23,829 nt of DNA from Bifidobacteriaceae bacterium. GTDB lineage: Bacteria; Actinomycetota; Actinomycetes; Actinomycetales; WQXJ01. How positions within the stretch are numbered: the first letter of the stretch is position 1; every line of letters begins with the position of its first letter. The stretch lies in the NCBI GenBank assembly GCA_031265345.1, contig JAISCU010000343.1, positions 1 through 23,829 of the forward strand. Reading direction: 5' to 3'. Below the pieces are notes generated by a model, which saw only the letters and a program-made list of their open reading frames with translations, ran no database searches and was not told the DNA's origin. The position numbers and the translations under genes were made by a program. Positions 1 to 8,178 of the stretch are shown here, in pieces.

Positions 1-105
1 AAGGAGATGGACCGGCTCAAGAAGGAGGGCATCCACGTGCCCGCCGCGTGGCATCCCGACTGGAACTACACCATCAGGCCGCCCGCCCAAAAGCGCAATA
101 AATAA
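1..105 (+). CDS. C-terminal end of an unidentified protein (truncated by window edge)
   Basis: An open frame runs in from the left edge and ends at TAA (103-105), giving 34 residues that begin KEMDRLKKEGIHVPAAWHPD and end in a basic PPAQKRNK tail. Almost every codon ends in G or C until the last few, which is the pattern of real genes in this genome, so I take it as the genuine tail of a gene lying mostly outside the window. The peptide is too short to assign a family. It converges on the antitoxin at 66-332 and their 3' ends overlap by 40 nt. No terminator hairpin is obvious between them. Confidence 0.55.
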   Translation, partial: KEMDRLKKEGIHVPAAWHPDWNYTIRPPAQKRNK

Positions 106-332
106 TCGGCGCGTCCTAAGCGAGTCGCGAACTGCGTCGCCTCCTGCTCGCTCGAGAACGGCTCGGCTTTGGGCTGCCGACGCACGTCGAATGGGAACCC
201 GCCCACGGCATTGAAAGCGGCGACGAATACTCGAATGGCATCTCCCGGCGTGGTGCCAATTTCGTTGGTCAGTTCGCGAAAGGCGCGTGCTTGGTCTTCT
301 TCCAACCGAGCGGCAACTGGAACTCCCGCCAT
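66..332 (-). CDS. RelB/DinJ-family antitoxin, orphan
   Basis: This 88-residue protein has the RelB/DinJ antitoxin layout. An N-terminal ribbon-helix-helix segment (about residues 5-45, ending GDAIRVFVAAFNAVGGFPFD) is followed by a short C-terminal toxin-wrapping tail. Family members bind DNA as dimers, repress their own operon and neutralise a RelE/YafQ-type mRNA endonuclease. The ATG at 332 has a good ribosome site (AGGAGG, 5 nt spacing) and a perfect inverted repeat lies upstream at 356-375. No toxin follows: downstream is the tail of an oppositely oriented gene. Third codon positions are poorer in G/C than in neighbouring genes (GTT, CCA, ATT, TTA, GGA), which suggests recent acquisition. 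The family call is by motif and length only. Confidence 0.75.
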   Translation of the reverse strand: MAGVPVAARLEEDQARAFRELTNEIGTTPGDAIRVFVAAFNAVGGFPFDVRRQPKAEPFSSEQEATQFATRLGRADYLLRFWAGGLMV

Positions 333-355
333 GCTTCCTCCTGCGACGACACTTG

Positions 356-375
356 AAATTGATCGTCTTCAATTT
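356..375 (-). promoter_or_regulatory. Probable autoregulatory operator of the RelB/DinJ antitoxin
   Basis: A perfect 7-bp inverted repeat, AAATTGA-N6-TCAATTT, lies 24 nt upstream of the antitoxin start in an unusually A+T-rich patch. RHH antitoxins normally repress their own promoter through such palindromes, so the role is inferred from position and symmetry. Confidence 0.5.
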
Positions 376-441
376 ACTTCGCGTGTCGCCGCGGGGCAAC
401 AAGCCGCGTCGCGCGGGAAGCCGGAGAGGCGGCCCGACCGA

Positions 442-454
442 GCGGCATCGTGCG
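442..454 (-). repeat. Short dispersed motif CGCACGATGCCGC, copy 1
   Basis: On the minus strand this 13-mer lies 12 nt past the thiolase stop. The surrounding 23 nt (432-454) match 9171-9193 at 21 positions. The motif recurs at 9181-9193, 15235-15247 and, inside a gene, 5219-5231. A related 11-mer is at 10982-10992. Its function is unknown. Confidence 0.4.
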
Positions 455-465
455 GCTCCGGAGGC

Positions 466-1647
466 CTATGAGGACGCTCCGACCAGGGCGGCGACCCCCA
501 TGCCACCGCCCACGCACAGGGTGGCCAGGCCCAGGCGAATGTCGCGGCGCTCCATGGCGTGCAGCAGCGTCACCACGATGCGCGCCCCGGACGCGCCCAG
601 CGGGTGGCCCAAGGCGATACCGCCGCCCGTGACGTTCACCCGATCCAGGTCGAGGCCCAACTCCCTGATCACGCCCAGCGCTTGCGCGGCGAAGGCCTCG
701 TTGAGCTCGACCAGTCCGACATCCTTCAGGCCTGATCCGGCGTTGCGCAGGGCGGCCTTGACCGCTCTGACCGGCCCCAGGCCCATGATGGCGGGATCGA
801 TCCCAGCCGACGCGCCCGCCAACCAACGCCCTTGCGCCGCGACGCCCAATTCGGCGGCCTTGGCGCTCGACATCACCACCAGGGCCGCCGCGCCGTCCGC
901 GATCACCGACGAGTTCCCCGCCGTCACGCTGCCGCCCTCCTGGAACACCGGCTTCAACCGCGCCAGCGCCTCCAATGAGGTGGCGCGAGGTGGCTCGTCC
1001 ACTTCGAACACGGTCCCATCGCGTCGCACTGTGACCGGCACTGGCACGATCTCCGGCGCGAACACGCCGTCCGCGATTGCCGCCAGCGCCTTTTCTTGAC
1101 TGGCGAGGGCGTAGGCGTCCTGATCCGCCCGGGTGATCCCGAGGCGGGCGGCCACAGTCTCCGCGGTGACGCCCATGGCTTGGCCCGAGAAAGCGTCCGT
1201 CAGGCCGTCCGACTGCATCGAGTCGACCAGTTCGCCCGCGCCCAAGCGGTAGCCGAAGCGAGCTTGACGCAGCAGATACGGCGCCATCGACATGTTCTCC
1301 ACGCCGCCGACCACCACCACTTCCGCCTGCCTGGCCCGGATCAGCGCCGCGGCCAGGTTCACGGCCTGCAGCCCGGAACCGCAGACGTTGTTCAACGTGC
1401 TCGCGGGAACCTCGACTGGCAGGCCGGCAGCCACCGCCGCCTGTCGGGCCACGTTCTGGCCAGAGCCCGCTTGGAGCACCTGTCCGAACAAGACCTGGTC
1501 CACGGCCCCGCCCGGAACGGCGGACCGGGCCAGGGCGGCCTTGATGACGATGCCGCCTAGCTCGGCTGCCGGAACACCCGCGAGCGCTCCCCCGAATTTG
1601 CCCGTAGCGGTGCGGCAGGCGCCAGCCAGGACGATCGATTGATCCAT
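466..1647 (-). CDS. Acetyl-CoA acetyltransferase / 3-ketoacyl-CoA thiolase
   Basis: This 393-residue protein has the usual length of the AtoB/FadA thiolase family. It carries the nucleophilic cysteine in NNVCGSG (Cys89), the [10 protein letters not shown] motif (His348) and the second catalytic cysteine in CVGGGMG (Cys378), so it should be active. It cleaves 3-ketoacyl-CoA with CoA to release acetyl-CoA, or runs in reverse as acetoacetyl-CoA thiolase. I chose the ATG at 1647 because GAGAGGAAAT precedes it and [13 protein letters not shown] matches the family N-terminus; the frame stays open upstream but reads into the transporter gene. It is the last gene of the operon, 23 nt after the MFS gene, and would finish the beta-oxidation round begun by its neighbours. 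Thiolytic versus biosynthetic direction is inferred from context. Confidence 0.93.
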   Translation of the reverse strand: MDQSIVLAGACRTATGKFGGALAGVPAAELGGIVIKAALARSAVPGGAVDQVLFGQVLQAGSGQNVARQAAVAAGLPVEVPASTLNNVCGSGLQAVNLAAALIRARQAEVVVVGGVENMSMAPYLLRQARFGYRLGAGELVDSMQSDGLTDAFSGQAMGVTAETVAARLGITRADQDAYALASQEKALAAIADGVFAPEIVPVPVTVRRDGTVFEVDEPPRATSLEALARLKPVFQEGGSVTAGNSSVIADGAAALVVMSSAKAAELGVAAQGRWLAGASAGIDPAIMGLGPVRAVKAALRNAGSGLKDVGLVELNEAFAAQALGVIRELGLDLDRVNVTGGGIALGHPLGASGARIVVTLLHAMERRDIRLGLATLCVGGGMGVAALVGASS

Positions 1648-1670
1648 GATTTCCTCTCGTTTGAGCAAGG

Positions 1671-3071
1671 TCACAGCGGCACCGGCGCCTTGACCCGCGC
1701 TGACCCGTCGATAGACCCTGTCTCTTCCAGCGAACGGCCCTTGGTCTCCGGGGCCATGAACAGGCAGACGACGAAAGCGACCGCCGTGATCGCCGCACCC
1801 ACCAGCATGGTGGGGCCCACGCCCCAGCGCTGGATCGACAACGGGACCAGGTAGGTTCCCGCCGCCGCCCCGAAACGACTGATCGCGACCACCATGCCCA
1901 TGGCCGTGGCGCGGTACTCCGTGGGGAACAACTCGTTCGGATACACCCAAGTCAGGATGGACGGGCCGCCTGAGAACAGGTTGTAGGCGCAGAACATGGC
2001 CACGACCACGCCGACCGGCGCGTCAGTCCACACGCCCAGGACCACCAGTGGCACTATCAGAATGCCGAACGGCACCACCGCCAGAGGGCGGCGTCCCCAT
2101 CGATCTGTCAGCACCATGGCGATCACCGAGCCCACCACCACCAGCGAGTTGATGCCGGTTTCGACCAGCAGCCCGCTGGCGCCGTCGGCGTCCACCGCAA
2201 ACCCCTTGAGCAGGATCGGCAAGTAGGTCAAGATCGCGTACAAGGGCACCACCACCGCCAGATACAGCGTCGCGCACATCATCAGTCGGCGCAGATACTC
2301 GCCTCGGAAGAGCGGTCGGATGGAAGCTCTGGCGGCGGACGGACGCTCGGGGCCGGGCGCGCCCGCCCCGACCGCCAGCTCGCCGCGAGGCAGCTCGAGC
2401 GCGACGCCATAGATGTCGGCCGCGACCGCCCGGACCTCATCGATTCGGCCGCGACGCAATAGCCAGCGCGGCGACTCCGGCATGCCCCACCTCAGAGCCA
2501 GGACCACCAGCCCGAGCAGGGCGCAGGTCCCGAGCATGAACCGCCAGTGCGCGTTGCTGCCCGTGACCGCCACGACGGCCGCGCCGACCAGATAGGCGAA
2601 GGCCGCTCCGGTCGAGAACGCGGCCGCCGAGGCGCCCACCATGAAGCCTCGCTTCTTGGTCGGGGTGAACTCGGCCAGGAGCGAAGTCGCCACCGGATAG
2701 TCCGCGCCCACGGCCACGCCGACAACGAAGCGCAGCGCGATCAGTTGCCAGGCCTCTCCCACGAACAGGCAGGCCACGCAGGCCATGACCATCACTGACA
2801 CGTCGAGGACGAACATCTTCCTCCGGCCGATACGGTCCGTCACAAAACCGAAGCAGGCCGCGCCGACGAAGATCCCGATCAAGGACGCGGCGCCGATCAG
2901 GCCTGACTCGTTAGCGGTCGGGTCCAACTCGGCGGAGATTCCGATCAGGGCCACCCCGATCACGGACATGACGTAGCCGTCGAGGAAGGGGCCGCCGCAG
3001 GCCGCCACTATCAGGCGGGGCAGGAAACCCGGCCTGGTGGGCGGCCTCTCCATGAAACCCAGAGCGTTCAT
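1671..3071 (-). CDS. MFS transporter (sugar-porter-like), probable organic-acid importer
   Basis: This 466-residue major facilitator protein has about 12 hydrophobic segments. Visible signatures are the loop 2-3 motif DRIGRRK (79-85), PESPRWLL (198-205) after helix 6, DRWGRRPL after helix 8, and [10 protein letters not shown] near the C-terminus (from 441). These place it in the sugar-porter-type branch (Sugar_tr), which also includes many aromatic-acid and carboxylate importers. The ATG at 3071 overlaps the hydratase stop as ATGA, with GGAGGG 5 nt upstream, so the two are translationally coupled. Its place among acyl-CoA enzymes suggests it imports the acid that the operon degrades; this is inference. 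A very close, frameshifted paralogue lies at 9306-10687. Confidence 0.9.
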   Translation of the reverse strand: MNALGFMERPPTRPGFLPRLIVAACGGPFLDGYVMSVIGVALIGISAELDPTANESGLIGAASLIGIFVGAACFGFVTDRIGRRKMFVLDVSVMVMACVACLFVGEAWQLIALRFVVGVAVGADYPVATSLLAEFTPTKKRGFMVGASAAAFSTGAAFAYLVGAAVVAVTGSNAHWRFMLGTCALLGLVVLALRWGMPESPRWLLRRGRIDEVRAVAADIYGVALELPRGELAVGAGAPGPERPSAARASIRPLFRGEYLRRLMMCATLYLAVVVPLYAILTYLPILLKGFAVDADGASGLLVETGINSLVVVGSVIAMVLTDRWGRRPLAVVPFGILIVPLVVLGVWTDAPVGVVVAMFCAYNLFSGGPSILTWVYPNELFPTEYRATAMGMVVAISRFGAAAGTYLVPLSIQRWGVGPTMLVGAAITAVAFVVCLFMAPETKGRSLEETGSIDGSARVKAPVPL

Positions 3072-3793
3072 CGCGTCCCTCCTTTGAGCAGGGCGTAGGC
3101 CAGCCTCTCGAGAGTGAGGGAGGCGGCGGTCGAGCCGTCCGCGCTGGCCGCTATCACTTGTTTGGTCACGTCCAACGCCAGCCGGTCGGCCTGCGCCAAG
3201 TCCTCGGCCCAGGCCAACGCCCGTGCTACCGCGGCACCGGTGTCGGTCAGCTGGTTGACGATCCCCCAGGCGGAGGCCTCGTCGACGCCGAATCGCCGAC
3301 CGGTCAGTATCAGTTCGCGGGCCCGGCCCTCGCCCACCACGCGCAAGAGCCGGGTCACGCCGCCGGAGGACGGCAGAATGCCCAGGCCGATCTCCGGCAG
3401 GGCGAACAACGCGTCGCGCCCGGCCACCCTGAGGTCGCAGGCCAGAGCCAACTCGAGCCCGCCGCCCACGCAGTAGCCCTCGATGGCCGCGATCACAGGC
3501 ACCGACAGCGAGGCCACCCGCTCATAGACGCCGCCGCTGGTCCGGTAGTACCGGGCGATGGCCTCCGGTGTCATGGAAGCCAGTTCGCCGAGGTCCGCTC
3601 CGGCGCTGAAGCAGCCCTCCTCGCCGGTGATGACCAGGACCCGAGCGTCCTCGGCTTCACGCGAGGCCAGCGCGGCCGCCAGTTCCGTCTCCAGGTGCAT
3701 CGACAGCGCGTTGCGCTTGGCGGACCGGCGCAGGGTGACCAGGCCGACCGGGCCCCGCGGTTCGACCGTCACCCGGCCTCGTTGATCAGCCAC
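3068..3793 (-). CDS. Enoyl-CoA hydratase/isomerase (crotonase family)
   Basis: This 241-residue crotonase-fold protein hydrates 2-enoyl-CoA to 3-hydroxyacyl-CoA. The oxyanion-hole segments are present (CFSAGADLGEL at 61-71 and GYCVGGGLELALACDL at 106-121). Both acids of bona fide hydratases are in place, Glu114 in GGGLELA and Glu134 in LPEIGLG, so hydratase activity is more likely than isomerase only. The start is GTG at 3793, overlapping the acyl-CoA dehydrogenase stop by 8 nt; no strong ribosome site is seen, which fits translational coupling. At 241 residues it is slightly shorter than the common 255-260. Its C-terminal codons resemble the end of the mini-ORF at 10684-10746. Confidence 0.92.
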   Translation of the reverse strand: MADQRGRVTVEPRGPVGLVTLRRSAKRNALSMHLETELAAALASREAEDARVLVITGEEGCFSAGADLGELASMTPEAIARYYRTSGGVYERVASLSVPVIAAIEGYCVGGGLELALACDLRVAGRDALFALPEIGLGILPSSGGVTRLLRVVGEGRARELILTGRRFGVDEASAWGIVNQLTDTGAAVARALAWAEDLAQADRLALDVTKQVIAASADGSTAASLTLERLAYALLKGGTR

Positions 3794-4991
3794 TAGCGGC
3801 CGCCTTCGGGCCAGGGACGTTCAGCAGACGGCCCACGCCGCGCTTCTTGGCTTCGTTGGCGATCACCAACTGTTGGATCTGGGAGGTGCCCTCCCAGATC
3901 CGGTCCACCCGCAGTTCGCGCCACAGCCGCTCGACCGGATAGTCGCGGTCGTAGCCCCGCCCGCCGAAGATCTGCAAACAGCTGTCGGCGACCCGATTGG
4001 AGGCCTCGGAGGCGGACAGTTTGACAGTCGAAGCCTTGGCGTGAAGCGTCTTGCGCTCGTCCGGGTTGGCCAAGTCCGGATTGGTGAACTCCCACGCGAC
4101 CTGGTAGCCCAAGGCCCGGTTGGCGGCGATATCCGCGACCGAGTCCGCGATCATTCGTTGGATGAGTTGGTGGTCGATGATCTTGGCCCCGCCCTGTTCG
4201 CGCTCGCGGGCCCAGTCCACGGCGAGCTCCAGAGCACGTTCGGCGCCGCCGATGGTGCGGGCGCCGATCATGAGCCGCTCCTCCGTGAACCAGTCCTGGG
4301 TCAAGACATCGCCCTGGCCGATCCCTCCGAGCACGGCCTCGGCGCCCACACGAACGTCCTCGAATAAGAACTCCGGGTGCTCGTAGACGAAGGTGTGGGT
4401 CCAGCGCGGGACGCGCTTGATGGTGATCCCCGGCTGATCCGCGTCCACCAGGAAGAGGGTCGGCGAATGGTCCGGCTCGACATAGGCCAGGACGATCAAG
4501 AAATCGGCCACATCTCCGACCGTGACGAACCACTTCTCGCCGTTGATCACGTAGCCGCCCTGGCCATCGGGCGTGGCGGTGGTGGCGGCAGCGCGGAAAT
4601 CCGAGCCCGCGTCGGCTTCGGAGATGGCGACCGCGTCGCGGCGGTCGCCCTTGGCGTCGGGGATCAAGTAGAGCCGTTTCTGCTCCGCGGTCGCGTGCAT
4701 CAAGGGGTTGGCCGGGCGCCAGACGGTGTCCCACAAAGCGTTGGTCAGCCTCCCCAGTTGTTCCTGGACCACGTACTGCTCCAAGATGGTCAGCCCGGCG
4801 CCGCCGTATTCGACCGGCGTGTTGATCGCCTGCAGGCCTGAATCCAGCACGGCCTGCTTGATCACGGCGTGGCTCGCGGCGCTCAGTCCGTTATTGCGCT
4901 CGCATTCCAGTTCGAACGGCTCGATCGAGTCGGCCAGGGCGCGGGCACGGGCCTTCAGATCCTGTAGGCGGGGTGTCAAAGCGAATTCCAT
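3786..4991 (-). CDS. Acyl-CoA dehydrogenase (FAD-dependent)
   Basis: This 401-residue protein has the normal three-domain acyl-CoA dehydrogenase fold. It has an all-helical N-terminus, a central beta domain with the flavin/substrate segment ISEADAGSDF and NGEKWFVT, and a C-terminal helical domain with LQIFGGRGYDRDYPVERLWRELR. Glu367 in IWEGTSQIQ sits at the catalytic base position of medium- and short-chain members. It forms a 2,3-double bond in an acyl-CoA thioester and passes electrons to electron-transfer flavoprotein, which is not encoded here. The ATG at 4991 has AAGGAG four nt upstream, and the gap to the synthetase is 25 nt. The segment RWTHTFVYEHPEFLFEDVRV is less typical of fatty-acid enzymes, so the acyl group may be branched or aromatic; this is speculative. 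Confidence 0.93.
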   Translation of the reverse strand: MEFALTPRLQDLKARARALADSIEPFELECERNNGLSAASHAVIKQAVLDSGLQAINTPVEYGGAGLTILEQYVVQEQLGRLTNALWDTVWRPANPLMHATAEQKRLYLIPDAKGDRRDAVAISEADAGSDFRAAATTATPDGQGGYVINGEKWFVTVGDVADFLIVLAYVEPDHSPTLFLVDADQPGITIKRVPRWTHTFVYEHPEFLFEDVRVGAEAVLGGIGQGDVLTQDWFTEERLMIGARTIGGAERALELAVDWAREREQGGAKIIDHQLIQRMIADSVADIAANRALGYQVAWEFTNPDLANPDERKTLHAKASTVKLSASEASNRVADSCLQIFGGRGYDRDYPVERLWRELRVDRIWEGTSQIQQLVIANEAKKRGVGRLLNVPGPKAAASG

Positions 4992-5016
4992 GATGCTCCT
5001 TCGGTTGGGTTGGTTG

Positions 5017-7116
5017 TCAGCAGGTTCTGGCGTCGAGCGCGATCGCTCCGCCAGGCGTCACCGCCAGCGGGTTGACCTCTAGCGACACAAGCTCTGGGTG
5101 GGCGCAGGCGGCGTTCGTGATTTGCACGATGCCGTTCGCGGCGGCTGCCAGGTCGACGCCGGGTTTGCCGCGCAGGCCGCCGAGCACCGGGGCCGACCGC
5201 AACGAGCGGAGGAGGACGGCGGCATCGTGCGAGGTCAACGGCGCCAAGGCGAAGGCGACGTCCTTTTGGACTTCCGCCAGAATGCCGCCGATGCCGACCA
5301 TGGCGACCGGGCCGAAACGCGGATCGCGCTGGACGCCGACGATCAACTCCACGGCGTCCCTCAGCTCCGCCATCGCCTCGACCGTGTAGGCGGGCGCGGC
5401 GAGCTTGGCGTGCATGCGGTCGAAGGCGGCGGCCAGGGCTTCGCGCGAATCGACCCCCAGCGCGACTCCACCCGAATCCGTCTTGTGCAACAAGCCCATG
5501 GCCTTGAGAACCACGGGATAGCCGATCGCTTCGCCCGCGGCCAGAGCCTCGGCGCGGGTCGAGACCAGCCGGGCGGCCGGGAAAGCCAGACCAGCGTCCA
5601 TCAGCATGGCGCGCGCGTCCCAGTATCCGTTCGAGGCGACCGGCGCTGCCGCTTCGGGTTGGGCCGGTCGATCATGACGTGCCCTGGGGCCCCGCAGATG
5701 AGCCAGCGCCACGCAGGCGTCCTCGATGGCGGCGAACACTGGCACCCCGCCCTGCCGCAAGACGTCCGCGGCCGGGCTTCGGTGGTACATGGTCTGGACC
5801 GCCACCGGCTTGTCCTGGGCGCTGACCATCCGGGCGAGCTGGCGGGCGCAGTCCAGCTCATCGCGCGCCAGCTCCGGCCCGTATTCGCCATAGCCCCCGA
5901 AATAGCCGGTCATGGCCACCGCGTCGGTGTCCGGGCTGGCCAGAACCGTCTCCAGGACGCGGGCGAAGGAGTAGATGTCCGCTTCGCCTGCGCCGGCGAT
6001 GTCCACCGGGTTGGTGACACACGCCGACGGCGGCAACAGCCCCCGCAGTTCGGCGGACACCGCGTCCGAGAACTCGGCCACCCGGCCACCCGCGCGCTCC
6101 ACGGAGTCGCAGGCCACACCGGCGTGGCCGCCGCCGTCGGCGATCACGCCGACCCGTTCCGCGTTGGCCGACCCGCCGAAAGCGCTGAGCAGCCACAACG
6201 CGTCCGCCATCTGCCGCGGCGTGGACACTTGGATGATTCCCGCCTCCCGACAGGCCGCGTCGACCACGGCCCGGCCGGAGGTCATGGCGCCGGTGTGGGA
6301 GGCGGCGCCTCGCGCTGACGCCTCCGAGCCGCCCACCGTTGCCAGCAGGACCGGCTTGCCCGCCCTGACCGCTCCGGCGCAGGCTTCCACGAACTCGCGC
6401 CCATCGCCGAAATCCTCCAGATAGAGGGCGATCACCTTGGTGGCCTCATGGGCGGCGCAGGCCTCGATCAACTCGGCCGCCCTGACGTCCGCTTGATTCC
6501 CCAGGGACACGAAGCGGGAGAAACCCAGTCCCCGTTCGGCCATGAAACCGGACAGTTCAAGGGCCATGTTCCCGGATTGCGACAAGAGCGCGACCGACCC
6601 GCCCGCCAGTTCGTTGGACGCCAGGAACAGCTTCGAAGTCGAATCGACCACGCCGAGGCAGTTGGGGCCGATCAGCCTGGCGCCAGCGGCTCGGACCCGT
6701 CGCACCACCCTGTCCTGAATGGCCCGGCCCTCGCGTCCCAGCTCCGCGAACCCGGCTGTGACGCCAATGATCGCACGGGCTCCAGCGTCGAGGGCGTCCG
6801 CCACGGCGGCCTCGAAACCGGCTGCCGGGACCGCGATCGCCACCAGCTCGACGGTTCCTGGAGCTTCGCTGAGAGTCTTGACGGAACGTTGCCCCAGAAT
6901 CTCCTCGCCCTTCCGGTTGACCAGGTGCAGGCCGCGGTCGGGAGGCATCCGGAGAGCCTGGACGGCCAGCCAGTTGCCGTATTTGGCGGTGTCGCTAGAG
7001 GCGCCGATGATTCCCACCGAGCGCGGGTTGAACAGCGCGTCGATGAAGCCGGGCGCGGTTGGAGAGTCGGTCGGAGAGTCGGTTGCTGGGCCGGGCAAAG
7101 TGGTCGTCATGGTCAT
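5017..7116 (-). CDS. ADP-forming (NDP-forming) acyl-CoA synthetase, fused alpha-beta type
   Basis: This 699-residue protein matches the fused AcdA-AcdB architecture. A CoA-binding Rossmann domain (about 25-155, FNPRSVGIIGAS, GPNCLG) is followed by a succinyl-CoA-ligase-like domain with the phospho-accepting His274 in ASHTGAMTSG. A C-terminal ATP-grasp domain (about 500-699) has GYPVVLKAMGLLHKTDSGGV and ends EVNPLAV. The family makes acyl-CoA from acid, CoA and ATP with release of ADP and phosphate. I chose the ATG at 7116 because it forms an ATGA overlap with the SDR stop and has GAGGTG six nt upstream; the frame is open further upstream only as antisense of coding sequence. An in-frame ATG two codons later is possible. 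It presumably activates the acid brought in by the MFS protein. Confidence 0.92.
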   Translation of the reverse strand: MTMTTTLPGPATDSPTDSPTAPGFIDALFNPRSVGIIGASSDTAKYGNWLAVQALRMPPDRGLHLVNRKGEEILGQRSVKTLSEAPGTVELVAIAVPAAGFEAAVADALDAGARAIIGVTAGFAELGREGRAIQDRVVRRVRAAGARLIGPNCLGVVDSTSKLFLASNELAGGSVALLSQSGNMALELSGFMAERGLGFSRFVSLGNQADVRAAELIEACAAHEATKVIALYLEDFGDGREFVEACAGAVRAGKPVLLATVGGSEASARGAASHTGAMTSGRAVVDAACREAGIIQVSTPRQMADALWLLSAFGGSANAERVGVIADGGGHAGVACDSVERAGGRVAEFSDAVSAELRGLLPPSACVTNPVDIAGAGEADIYSFARVLETVLASPDTDAVAMTGYFGGYGEYGPELARDELDCARQLARMVSAQDKPVAVQTMYHRSPAADVLRQGGVPVFAAIEDACVALAHLRGPRARHDRPAQPEAAAPVASNGYWDARAMLMDAGLAFPAARLVSTRAEALAAGEAIGYPVVLKAMGLLHKTDSGGVALGVDSREALAAAFDRMHAKLAAPAYTVEAMAELRDAVELIVGVQRDPRFGPVAMVGIGGILAEVQKDVAFALAPLTSHDAAVLLRSLRSAPVLGGLRGKPGVDLAAAANGIVQITNAACAHPELVSLEVNPLAVTPGGAIALDARTC

Positions 7117-7973
7117 GTGAGCACCTCGATGTCGCTCGAAACGGATGGGACTGGCACGGCGGACGGCGCTGCGACGGCGGCGCCCCAGGCGTCCGCACCG
7201 CCATCGACCAGCAACTGCGTGCCGGTGATGTAAGCGGCGGCAGGAGAGGCGAGAAAGGCCACCAGACCCGAGACGTCCTCCGGCCTGCCCAATCTGCCTA
7301 ATGGCACGCCGCTCGCCCACCTGGCCCGGTCCTCGGGGCTGTAGGCCTCGGAAAGACCGTCGGTGTCGATGGTGCCGGCGTTCACGCACACAGAACGGAT
7401 GCCGTAGCGGGACCACTCCAGAGCCAGTCCTTGGGCCAGATTCCCCACTGCCGCGCGCGCGGCGGTGGCGTGGACCATGCCGGGGATGCCTCGCCGGGGC
7501 GAGAATCCGATGAAGACGATCAAGCCTTGGCGGGCCGGGATCATGGCGTCGAGGGCGACCTGACGCGTGAGCGCCCAGGCGGCGTCCACGGCCAGGCGAT
7601 TGACGGCCCGCCAACCCTTGGGCGTGATCTCCTCCGCTGGAGCCATGAACTGGCCACCGGCATTGTTGACCAGCGCGTCAATGCGGCCGAATCGTTCCAT
7701 GGCCTGGCTGACCAAGCTTTCTGGGGCGCGGTCGTGGCGGATGTCGCACGGGACCACCTGGGCGTCGCGCCCGGCCTGCCGTGCCGCTTGCGCCGTTGCC
7801 TCGAGCGGCTCCGCGCGGCGGCCCGCTAGCACCAAGTCAGCCCCGCATTTGGCCAGGTCAAGGGCGATGGCGCGACCAATACCGGTTCCGGCTCCAGTGA
7901 CTAGCGCAACCTGGCCGGCCAGCGCGTCCGGGCGCAACGTCCGGGAAGCTGGCGAAGTCTGCTTGGTGCTCAT
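7113..7973 (-). CDS. Short-chain dehydrogenase/reductase, enoyl/dienoyl-CoA reductase-like subgroup
   Basis: This 286-residue SDR has the NAD(P)-binding motif TGAGTGIG (26-33) and NNAGG (103-107), and ends near ITGTQLLVDGGADAW. The usual YxxxK is absent: the aligned stretch HATAARAAVGNLAQGLALEW has Ala169 and Arg173 in those places. This resembles the HSGAARAGV pattern of the peroxisomal trans-2-enoyl-CoA reductase/DECR-like subgroup. In the operon the missing step is 3-hydroxyacyl-CoA dehydrogenase, so it may do that; alternatively it reduces an enoyl- or dienoyl-CoA. The ATG at 7973 follows GGGGGAAC and it is the first gene of the operon, about 75-80 nt downstream of a promoter with a palindromic operator. 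The SDR call is firm; the reaction is uncertain. Confidence 0.88.
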   Translation of the reverse strand: MSTKQTSPASRTLRPDALAGQVALVTGAGTGIGRAIALDLAKCGADLVLAGRRAEPLEATAQAARQAGRDAQVVPCDIRHDRAPESLVSQAMERFGRIDALVNNAGGQFMAPAEEITPKGWRAVNRLAVDAAWALTRQVALDAMIPARQGLIVFIGFSPRRGIPGMVHATAARAAVGNLAQGLALEWSRYGIRSVCVNAGTIDTDGLSEAYSPEDRARWASGVPLGRLGRPEDVSGLVAFLASPAAAYITGTQLLVDGGADAWGAAVAAPSAVPVPSVSSDIEVLT

Positions 7974-8044
7974 GTTCCCCCGTGTATGAGTCTTCTTCGA
8001 CCCCCGCGCCGTTGTGGGCTATCGGTGCTCACCTCGGCGGGGTT

Positions 8045-8090
8045 TTGACTGTCGAGTCAATCCTAAACACACTTTGCGCGCTAATACCAA
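8045..8090 (-). promoter_or_regulatory. Promoter and palindromic operator of the acyl-CoA operon
   Basis: On the minus strand TTGGTA (8085-8090) and TAGGAT (8060-8065) are separated by 19 nt and resemble -35 and -10 boxes. Directly downstream is TTGACT-GTCG-AGTCAA (8045-8060, as read on the plus strand), a palindrome with 6-bp arms placed where a repressor would block transcription. The whole block is repeated at 10815-10860 with the palindrome preserved by paired changes. The divergent TetR protein is the obvious candidate ligand; binding itself is inferred. Confidence 0.65.
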
Positions 8091-8126
8091 ATCAACTGCT
8101 CACGGCGCATGTGCTCTGTGTTTGGC

Positions 8127-8136
8127 TGACCGGTCA
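8127..8136. promoter_or_regulatory. Palindrome TGACCGGTCA upstream of the TetR gene
   Basis: A perfect 10-bp palindrome lies 43 nt before the regulator's start, in the divergent intergenic region. It may be an autoregulatory site, but its sequence differs from the operator at 8045-8060, so assignment to the same protein is uncertain. Confidence 0.3.
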
Positions 8137-8165
8137 AACGGGGCCACGGAAGGCTGGTGCGCGTC

Positions 8166-8171
8166 TAGAAT
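8166..8171 (+). promoter_or_regulatory. -10 box of the TetR gene, possibly leaderless
   Basis: TAGAAT ends 7 nt before the ATG at 8179, and no convincing Shine-Dalgarno sequence precedes that ATG. This spacing would put the transcription start at or next to the start codon, as in actinobacterial leaderless mRNAs. No good -35 box was found. Confidence 0.4.
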
Positions 8172-8178
8172 TGGCCCA

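Noticed and set aside
52..54. ATG on the minus strand just past the antitoxin as a possible toxin start
   Set aside because: The reading (MPRGGHVDALLLEP) does not resemble RelE/YafQ toxins and is antisense to a strongly biased plus-strand reading frame.
374..1798. 474-codon minus-strand frame overlapping the thiolase gene
   Set aside because: Its translation is Arg/Gly/Pro-rich without domains and it overlaps the thiolase in another frame; the thiolase carries all catalytic motifs.
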